From: an uncultured Oscillospiraceae bacterium
GTDB lineage: Bacteria; Bacillota; Clostridia; Oscillospirales; Ruminococcaceae
DNA length: 9,737 bases
Reading direction: 5' to 3'
Assembly: GCA_934465295.1 (NCBI GenBank)
Contig: CAKSKU010000034.1
Coordinates: 1-9,737, forward strand
Shown: piece by piece, positions 1 to 4,520 of the stretch
Layout: each line of letters opens with the position of its first letter
How positions within the stretch are numbered: the first letter of the stretch is position 1
Translations under genes and position numbers: made by a program
The notes under the pieces: generated by a model
Told to the model about the DNA's origin: nothing
The model's input: the letters and a program-made list of their open reading frames with translations, nothing else
Database searches by the model: none

Positions 1-1247
1 CAGATTCCTCCGAACCGGTGCATGCCGATATAGGATGCTCTGGAAAACAACAGAATTCTCTTTTCCGGCACGTAACGTTCAAACGCCTCCGAGGCAGATC
101 TCGTCATATAATATCCAAACAGGTTATGTACCTGATCGTGACGGTAACGCCTGCCTTTATAATTATGGTAAAACGAAGCATAATCCTCCGGATTATTGCA
201 GATGCCTCCAATCATTCCTGTCATTTCGAAAAAGGTATTCACGTCAAGGTTCATCTTCTTATAGTCTTCCATTTTCTCAAAGACCTCTTTCAGATGCTTT
301 TCCGAATAAAAAATTGCCGGTTCATTCATATCGTTCCAGAAGCCGTCAATTCCCTTGTCGATCAGAATCCGGTACTTATCACCAAACCACTGTCTTGCCT
401 TGTCATCAAGCATATCCGGAAAGCAGCATTTCCCGGGCCATACCCCGATAATGAAATCTTCTCCGTTTTCATCCTTGCAGAAGTATCCGTTCGCTTTGCC
501 TTCTTCATAGACACCATAGCCATCTTCCTTTTTTACACCACCATCAATAATGGGAACGAGATGAATGTTCTCCTTCCTCATTTCTTCGACAAGCTCTTCA
601 AAATCAGCGAAGCTGTCCCGGTTAATCGTGAAGTCCTTATACCGTTCCATATAATCAATATCGAGATAGATACTGTCAATGGGAATGTTATGCTTTTTAT
701 ATTCCGCTGCCACCTCACGCACTTCATCCGCTGTATCATAACTCCACCGGCTCTGCCCATAACCAAATGCCCAGCGGGGTGCAATATAGCTTCTTCCGAT
801 CAGTTCACGGAATTCCTTCACTACATCCCTGTAGGAAGCTGCCTCAATCAGATAAATTTTATAGTTCTCCTCTTCCATGGAAATGCAAAGATCATCAATA
901 TCGGTATAACCAATATCGAAGGTCACCCTGCCCGGCGTATCCACAAACAAGCCATAGGTTTCATGTACTCCGTCACCCACCATAATGAAGTTGTGTGCTC
1001 CATACAATGAATTGGTATTCTCACAGTGATTCGGATTATCGCTGCAGTTGCTGATGTAACGCCATCCTCTCTTGTTGATGCCACGCACATTTTCTCCAAG
1101 CCCATACACGATTTCATCCTCTTTCAAGGAATAATGAAAACCGTCTTCTTTTTTCTGAAAAACACCATCGCTCCATGCAGAGGATGCGAGCTCCTTTACC
1201 ACAGCATCCGTTTCAATCGGTTCTCCAAAGATATATTTCCTTACCAT
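1..1247 (-). CDS. Family 31 alpha-glucosidase, N-terminal 415 residues (runs off left edge)
   Basis: Exo-acting alpha-glucosidase of glycoside hydrolase family 31, expected to release glucose from short alpha-glucans in the cytoplasm, since no signal peptide is present. The reading frame is open from the ATG at 1247 to the window edge. An N-terminal beta-sandwich (about residues 1-140) leads into the TIM barrel. The barrel shows GYGQSRWSYD (Trp168), YLDIDYM (Asp196, Asp198) and the family signature DGFWNDMNEP, where Asp306 is the expected nucleophile. The acid/base Asp should lie only a few residues beyond the visible end. From memory, the numbering runs one residue behind the Ruminococcus obeum enzyme Ro-alphaG1 (nucleophile Asp307, specificity Trp169). 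The start is supported by an AGGACAGGA-like ribosome binding site and by the matching N-terminus of that homologue. Family assignment is firm; alpha-1,6 preference is inferred only from the Trp. Confidence 0.93.
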   Translation of the reverse strand, partial: MVRKYIFGEPIETDAVVKELASSAWSDGVFQKKEDGFHYSLKEDEIVYGLGENVRGINKRGWRYISNCSDNPNHCENTNSLYGAHNFIMVGDGVHETYGLFVDTPGRVTFDIGYTDIDDLCISMEEENYKIYLIEAASYRDVVKEFRELIGRSYIAPRWAFGYGQSRWSYDTADEVREVAAEYKKHNIPIDSIYLDIDYMERYKDFTINRDSFADFEELVEEMRKENIHLVPIIDGGVKKEDGYGVYEEGKANGYFCKDENGEDFIIGVWPGKCCFPDMLDDKARQWFGDKYRILIDKGIDGFWNDMNEPAIFYSEKHLKEVFEKMEDYKKMNLDVNTFFEMTGMIGGICNNPEDYASFYHNYKGRRYRHDQVHNLFGYYMTRSASEAFERYVPEKRILLFSRASYIGMHRFGGI

Positions 1248-1331
1248 CGTTCCTGTCCTGACCAACCTTTCATTTAATGAATATGAAGAGACCTGTCACC
1301 GTCTCCTCTGTGATATATTTTACTCTGAAAA

Positions 1332-1618
1332 TTAACCGTACAACGGTCCGTAAGCCTTGCATGCAGCTATGTCCGCAGCTTCGGTATCCCTGGTTCCAAA
1401 ACTTCCCCATGCATGCGGTCGGAAGATCCTCTCTTCTTCCACGTTGTGCATAACAACCGGAATTCGAAGCATGGAAGCCAGTGTAATAAGGTCTGCACCC
1501 ATGCATCCTTCAGGGCTTCCACTTACTCCTTCACATTGATTTTGGAAAGAAACTCCGGATTCCAGTCATCAATATGCATGTCCATTAAATTTCGTCTGTA
1601 GTTTCCTTTAATCCACAT
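1332..1618 (-). pseudogene. Remnants of a glycoside-hydrolase-like gene fused to an unrecognised fragment
   Basis: From ATG 1618 one frame reads 31 codons beginning MWIKGNYRRNLMDMHIDDWN and stops at TAA 1523-1525. From memory this matches the N-terminus of large TIM-barrel glycosidase-like proteins (variously annotated GHL6, alpha-L-fucosidase-like or beta-galactosidase-trimerisation proteins). Beyond the TAA the same frame continues VEALKDAWVQT, which still fits that family, so the stop looks like a point nonsense change. Family resemblance then ends. A second frame becomes protein-like from about 1493 to the TAA at 1332-1334: 53 residues containing LITLASMLRIPVVMHN and RPHAWGSFGTRD. I do not recognise this part. 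The whole is far too short for the family (several hundred residues), so it is read as a gene with most of its length deleted. A short real peptide is possible but less likely. Confidence 0.6.
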
Positions 1619-1654
1619 ATTCTGCCCTTCCAATGAGCGGTTTTATTTAATTAT

Positions 1655-1683
1655 ATTCTATCCCCGTAATGTATTGAAAACAA
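1655..1683 (-). promoter_or_regulatory. Sigma-A-type promoter of the broken gene
   Basis: On the minus strand TTGTTT (1683-1678) and TAGAAT (1660-1655) are separated by exactly 17 bases. An overlapping ATATAAT-like sequence lies just downstream. The promoter is followed by a GGAAGGG ribosome binding site at 1631-1625, six bases before ATG 1618. The signals look intact although the gene they serve is not, and they could now drive the GH31 gene 370 bases downstream. Confidence 0.5.
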
Positions 1684-1697
1684 GGAAAAATAAGGAC

Positions 1698-1734
1698 AAA
1701 CCGTCTCGGATTTTTGTTATTTTCCGATTGGTTT
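1698..1734. promoter_or_regulatory. Interrupted inverted repeat upstream of the broken gene's promoter
   Basis: Outer arms AAACC (1698-1702) and GGTTT (1730-1734) enclose inner arms CGGA (1707-1710) and TCCG (1723-1726). The element begins 14 bases upstream of the -35 box, a place where activators of sugar-use operons often bind. The arms are short, so this is only a candidate binding site. The regulator is unknown and not encoded in the window. Confidence 0.25.
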
Positions 1735-1757
1735 ATCCCTATTCTTATTTATTATAA

Positions 1758-1787
1758 TAATATGGGAATCTGACACATCCCATATTA
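1758..1787 (-). terminator. Weak hairpin after the repeat-protein gene
   Basis: Ten-base-pair perfect stem TAATATGGGA / TCCCATATTA with a ten-base loop, starting 13 bases beyond the stop codon of the secreted repeat protein. The sequence that follows on the minus strand is AT-rich (TTATAATAAATAAG) but has no clean T tract, so termination may be inefficient. The position right after a stop codon is the main support. Confidence 0.4.
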
Positions 1788-1800
1788 CCTTTTATCGTTT

Positions 1801-3069
1801 TTATGCAGTAATATCCAGTGCATGCCAGTACTCGTCATTTCCGGATCCGCAGGTTACGGTAAGCTTCTTTCCAACAACAAAAACCTTGCAGTTGTTGACA
1901 CTTCTTAATGCATCCAGCTTTAATTCCATCGTTCCGCCATTGGTGTCAAGGAACAAAACCTTTTCTGTAGACTTACCGGAAACTGTTCCGGTTACGGTAA
2001 TCGTTGCAGAGGTGTTCACAGATGCAGAACTGCTGCCACGTTCCCCGGTCAGGGTAGAAGCATGCCAGTAACCGTCATTTCCGTTATATCCTCCAACAGT
2101 CATCCTGTTTCCTGCAACCGTTACCAATCCGTTGATCGTGTTGGCATTGCTGTCAATCTTAAATTCCATGGTACCATCCTTAGTGTCAAGGAACAGGACG
2201 CTTTCTGTTGTCTTACCGGAAACCGTACCCGTAAAAGTATTGGTCACCGTACCTGTGGTATTGCTGTTATTTCCACCTGTAGTTGTGCCTTCTGCAACAC
2301 GGTTTGCATGAAGGTACGCATCACCTCCACGGTAAAACCATACCGTGAGCTTCGTTCCTGTTGTCTTCCATTTGCCATTGGTGGTATCGGCATTTCCATC
2401 CACTTTAAATTCCATCGTTCCGTCCTTGGTATCAAGAAACAGGACATCACTTGTGGTCTTGCCGGAAACCGTACCATTTACATAGGTTCCACCCATGCTG
2501 CTACTACTGTTATTCTGGGTATTGGACGCATCTGCAATCGAAATCGCATGCATATAGGCATCGGAACCACGTGCACAGGTAATGTTATACTTTCTGTTGG
2601 CTACCAGTACGGAACATCCGTTGATGTTGGTCGTCTGGTCGTACTTAATCTGCATCTCGCCCTGTGCGGTATCCACATAAAGGACATCGCCATTTGTCTT
2701 ATCACTGATCGTTCCTGTTATGACAGAGGTCTTGGAAGTATCAATGGTAATTCCAACAGCTGCTCCGTTATAAGTAATCTTGGTTGCATGCCAGTAACCG
2801 TCTGAGCCATGCGAAATTGCTACAGAAAGCTTTGTTTCCGGCAGAAGAATTCTCGCCTCACTGACATCGGTACTGCTGTCAATCTTAATCTCCATCTTGC
2901 CATCCTTCGTGGATAACATTAAAAGCTCTGCTGTCGTTCCGGATGCAACCGTTCCCTGTACATTTGCAGTTTCTGCTGCATATACCTCTGTCTGCAAAAA
3001 CGGTGTCAACAGCATTGTCACTGCCAGACACATTGCCAGACAGTTTCTCCATCCTGTCCATTTCTTCAT
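1801..3069 (-). CDS. Secreted protein made of five 65-residue repeat domains
   Basis: A 422-residue protein of unknown function, predicted to be exported. The N-terminus is KK plus a hydrophobic stretch to about residue 25, with a likely signal peptidase I site after VYA (Ala31); there is no lipobox. The rest is five domains at 36-100, 116-180, 196-260, 278-342 and 358-422, all 65 residues without gaps, joined by 15-17 residue linkers, three of them rich in Ser, Thr, Asn and Gly. The consensus runs GTVSGKTT..VLFLDTKDGTMEFKxD, then NG, KLTV and G(S/N)DxYWHA. Asp, Tyr, His and Ala of the last motif are invariant in all five. The alternating beta pattern suggests small OB-like barrels of the DUF5666 style (inference). 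No sortase motif, SLH domain or catalytic signature is visible, so it may be released or bind a surface ligand. The start is fixed by AGGAGGGG at 3085-3078, eight bases before ATG. Confidence 0.88.
   Translation of the reverse strand: MKKWTGWRNCLAMCLAVTMLLTPFLQTEVYAAETANVQGTVASGTTAELLMLSTKDGKMEIKIDSSTDVSEARILLPETKLSVAISHGSDGYWHATKITYNGAAVGITIDTSKTSVITGTISDKTNGDVLYVDTAQGEMQIKYDQTTNINGCSVLVANRKYNITCARGSDAYMHAISIADASNTQNNSSSSMGGTYVNGTVSGKTTSDVLFLDTKDGTMEFKVDGNADTTNGKWKTTGTKLTVWFYRGGDAYLHANRVAEGTTTGGNNSNTTGTVTNTFTGTVSGKTTESVLFLDTKDGTMEFKIDSNANTINGLVTVAGNRMTVGGYNGNDGYWHASTLTGERGSSSASVNTSATITVTGTVSGKSTEKVLFLDTNGGTMELKLDALRSVNNCKVFVVGKKLTVTCGSGNDEYWHALDITA
1804..2964 (-). repeat. Five-copy 65-residue protein repeat, about 240-bp period
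   Basis: Unit boundaries in bases are 2964-2770, 2724-2530, 2484-2290, 2238-2044 and 1998-1804. Starts are 240, 240, 246 and 240 bases apart. Units 3 and 4 are the most alike: 24 of the first 26 residues from GTVSG to KxD agree, and the DNA also matches in long stretches, pointing to a recent duplication. Unit 1 is the most diverged (LST instead of LDT). The last unit ends exactly at the C-terminus. Confidence 0.85.
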
Positions 3070-3077
3070 CGTAAATA

Positions 3078-3085
3078 CCCCTCCT
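3078..3085 (-). promoter_or_regulatory. Strong ribosome binding site overlapping the leader ORF stop
   Basis: AGGAGGGG lies eight bases before the repeat-protein ATG. Its first two bases are part of the TAG that ends the 13-codon upstream ORF, so translation of the two could be coupled. Confidence 0.7.
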
Positions 3086-3125
3086 ATAATCTGTCGATCA
3101 TCAACTTTGTTGTAGTGGTTTTCAT
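3084..3125 (-). CDS. Possible 13-codon leader peptide MKTTTTKLMIDRL
   Basis: A short ORF starts at ATG 3125 behind an AAGGG ribosome binding site with seven-base spacing, and stops at TAG 3084-3086 inside the ribosome binding site of the secreted repeat protein. It has four consecutive threonine codons (ACC ACT ACA ACA). This arrangement suits translational coupling or a leader-type control. No attenuator hairpin was found between it and the main gene, so a chance ORF remains quite possible. Confidence 0.3.
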   Translation of the reverse strand: MKTTTTKLMIDRL

Positions 3126-3167
3126 AATATTTCCCTTATGTAAACCATCCTACATCATAACACTAAA

Positions 3168-3210
3168 AAAAGCAACTTTTTTCCACATCTTGTAGAAAAA
3201 GGCTGCTTTT
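3168..3210 (-). terminator. Intrinsic terminator after the PflX gene
   Basis: Sixteen-base arms AAAAGCAGCCTTTTTC and GAAAAAAGTTGCTTTT (minus strand) pair with one G-T wobble and one mismatch around an 11-base loop, followed by a run of seven T. It lies about 115 bases downstream of the PflX stop and just upstream of the repeat-protein leader, so it separates the two minus-strand units. The A-rich flank could let it work in the other direction too. Confidence 0.65.
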
Positions 3211-3212
3211 GG

Positions 3213-3251
3213 TTGTCATGCATATGACAAAATGATCCGGTGAATCATTTT
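3213..3251. repeat. Two further perfect hairpins next to the terminator
   Basis: TTGTCAT (3213-3219) pairs perfectly with ATGACAA (3224-3230) around GCAT, and AAAATGAT (3229-3236) pairs perfectly with ATCATTTT (3244-3251) around a seven-base loop. They lie between the PflX stop and its terminator, touching each other and two bases from the terminator stem. They may stabilise the mRNA 3' end or bind a protein; no function is shown. Confidence 0.45.
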
Positions 3252-3325
3252 CGAGTTCACATAAGATATTGAATTATCCACACATTACTGAAGCTCTTTA
3301 TAAAACTGCTACAATAGAAAATCTA

Positions 3326-4270
3326 TTACACACCGGTCGTATCAAAATCCGGAATGAAGCTCTCCTTCGCCACATCTCCCTCCTGGATAAAGGCATTGGT
3401 AATGCCAAGCTGCAATGCATAGTCCACCACCTGCTCATACTCCCGTACGGTTACCTTACGCATGAGCTGCGGCTCCTGCCGTGCGGCCTCTTCCAGTTCC
3501 TTCTGATTACCGCTGTGTGAGGTAAGCTGCACCATCGGCGTATACTGGTTCATCAGACTAATGTAAACCCTGTCCCCATAGGTTTCCCACAAATACCGCA
3601 AAACAGCTTTCGCATTTTTCTTATGTCCCGGCAGCAGTAAATGCCGGACAATTACCCCTCTCTGCATCATTCCCTCTTCATTAAAAAGAGGTTCTCCTGT
3701 TATTTTCACCATCTGTTCTAACGCGCGCTTCGCCACCTCCGGATAATCCCCTGCATGGGAAAGCCTCCCTGCCAGTTCTCCATCCATATATTTGAAGTCC
3801 GTAAGAAAAATGTCCACCAGACCCTCTAATGCTGCAATCACATCGGCCTTTTCATACCCACTTCCATTATACACAACCGGAATACAAAGTCCCTGCTCCT
3901 TTGCCTTGAGAAGCGCCCATACAATATCCGGCAGATCATGATCCGGCGTCACCAGATTGATATTGGCTGCTCCCTGTGCCTGCAGCTCCAGAAAGATTTC
4001 TGACAGCCTCTCCCTGCTGATTTCCTTTCCTCTTGTACCGGCTGCAATATCAAAGTTCTGACAATAGACACACCTTAAGTTACATCCTGAAAAGAATACG
4101 GCCCCCGAACCCCTTTTTCCGGAAATACATGGTTCCTCCCACATATGTAAGGCCGCTCTTGCCACCCGCAGTGTCCCATCCATCTGACAAAACCCGGTCT
4201 GTCCTTCCTTCCGGTTCACCCCGCACTCTCTCGGACAAAGCCTGCATTCTTCATAAGCTTTTTCAAACAT
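3326..4270 (-). CDS. PflX-type radical SAM protein (pyruvate formate-lyase activase homologue)
   Basis: A 314-residue iron-sulfur protein of the PflX family (COG1313), related to activases that make a glycyl radical on partner enzymes. The true substrate of this family is not established. An N-terminal cysteine cluster CRLCPRECG...GFC (Cys9, 12, 16, 28) precedes the radical SAM signature CNLRCVYC (Cys63, 67, 70), which holds the 4Fe-4S cluster that cleaves S-adenosylmethionine. WEEPCISG and RGSGAVFFSG just before it are typical of the family. The barrel shows LVTPDH and DIFLTDFKY, and the length fits a full protein. ATG 4270 was chosen because GGGGAG lies seven bases upstream and the homologous N-terminus begins there; a frame-open GTG at 4336 would add 22 unlike residues. 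No glycyl radical enzyme is nearby. It diverges from mutS2 and ends before its own terminator. Confidence 0.88.
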   Translation of the reverse strand: MFEKAYEECRLCPRECGVNRKEGQTGFCQMDGTLRVARAALHMWEEPCISGKRGSGAVFFSGCNLRCVYCQNFDIAAGTRGKEISRERLSEIFLELQAQGAANINLVTPDHDLPDIVWALLKAKEQGLCIPVVYNGSGYEKADVIAALEGLVDIFLTDFKYMDGELAGRLSHAGDYPEVAKRALEQMVKITGEPLFNEEGMMQRGVIVRHLLLPGHKKNAKAVLRYLWETYGDRVYISLMNQYTPMVQLTSHSGNQKELEEAARQEPQLMRKVTVREYEQVVDYALQLGITNAFIQEGDVAKESFIPDFDTTGV

Positions 4271-4420
4271 ATCATATCTCCCCTGTTCTTCGTTTCTTTT
4301 ATAATTTTTCATCTTCGTAACCATACATACGTGCACTGTCCGTCATAATTGCAACCGCCTGCCAGGTACGAGTAAACCGTAACTATTTTTATATCTATTC
4401 CCCTTCCAAATATGTTATAC

Positions 4421-4450
4421 TTAATTAAAATATACCATAAGTGGTATACT
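4421..4450 (+). promoter_or_regulatory. Possible promoter for mutS2
   Basis: TATACT (4445-4450) is a good -10 box; the only -35 candidate is the poor TTAATT at 4421-4426 with 18-base spacing. It overlaps the minus-strand promoter, so the two transcripts would start back to back. Confidence 0.3.
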
Positions 4451-4456
4451 TGTCCA
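4429..4456 (-). promoter_or_regulatory. Promoter for the PflX gene
   Basis: On the minus strand TGGACA (4456-4451) and TATATT (4434-4429) are 16 bases apart, the best sigma-A match in the divergent region. It would give a leader of about 150 bases before ATG 4270. Choice of promoter is by eye. Confidence 0.45.
4431..4448. promoter_or_regulatory. Perfect palindrome in the divergent promoter, candidate operator
   Basis: TATACCA (4431-4437) and TGGTATA (4442-4448) are exact reverse complements around TAAG. The dyad fills the spacer of the PflX promoter and covers most of its -10 box, and it also covers the -10 of the possible mutS2 promoter. A dimeric repressor bound here could block both. The regulator is unknown. 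Confidence 0.45.
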
Positions 4457-4520
4457 TTTTACCCATAATGGAACAAAACCACTGTACTCACCCAAATGTC
4501 AAGGAGTTAAACATTATTTT

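Noticed and set aside
18..1010. Long plus-strand open frame of 330 codons
   Set aside because: It lies antisense to the clear GH31 gene, which carries the family's catalytic motif. The plus-strand translation is shadow-like, rich in Ile, His and Phe, with no domain motif.
1288..1305. GAGAC/GTCTC inverted repeat upstream of GH31
   Set aside because: Only five base pairs with an eight-base loop and no T tract; it could easily arise by chance.
2062..2805. Plus-strand open frame of 247 codons within the repeat-protein gene
   Set aside because: It is antisense to the five-domain gene and its periodicity simply mirrors the repeats; no suitable ribosome binding site was seen.
3138..3155. ATGTA-N8-TACAT dyad upstream of the leader ORF, recalling BlaI/MecI-type operators
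   Set aside because: Arms are only five bases and no acceptable -35/-10 pair could be placed around it.
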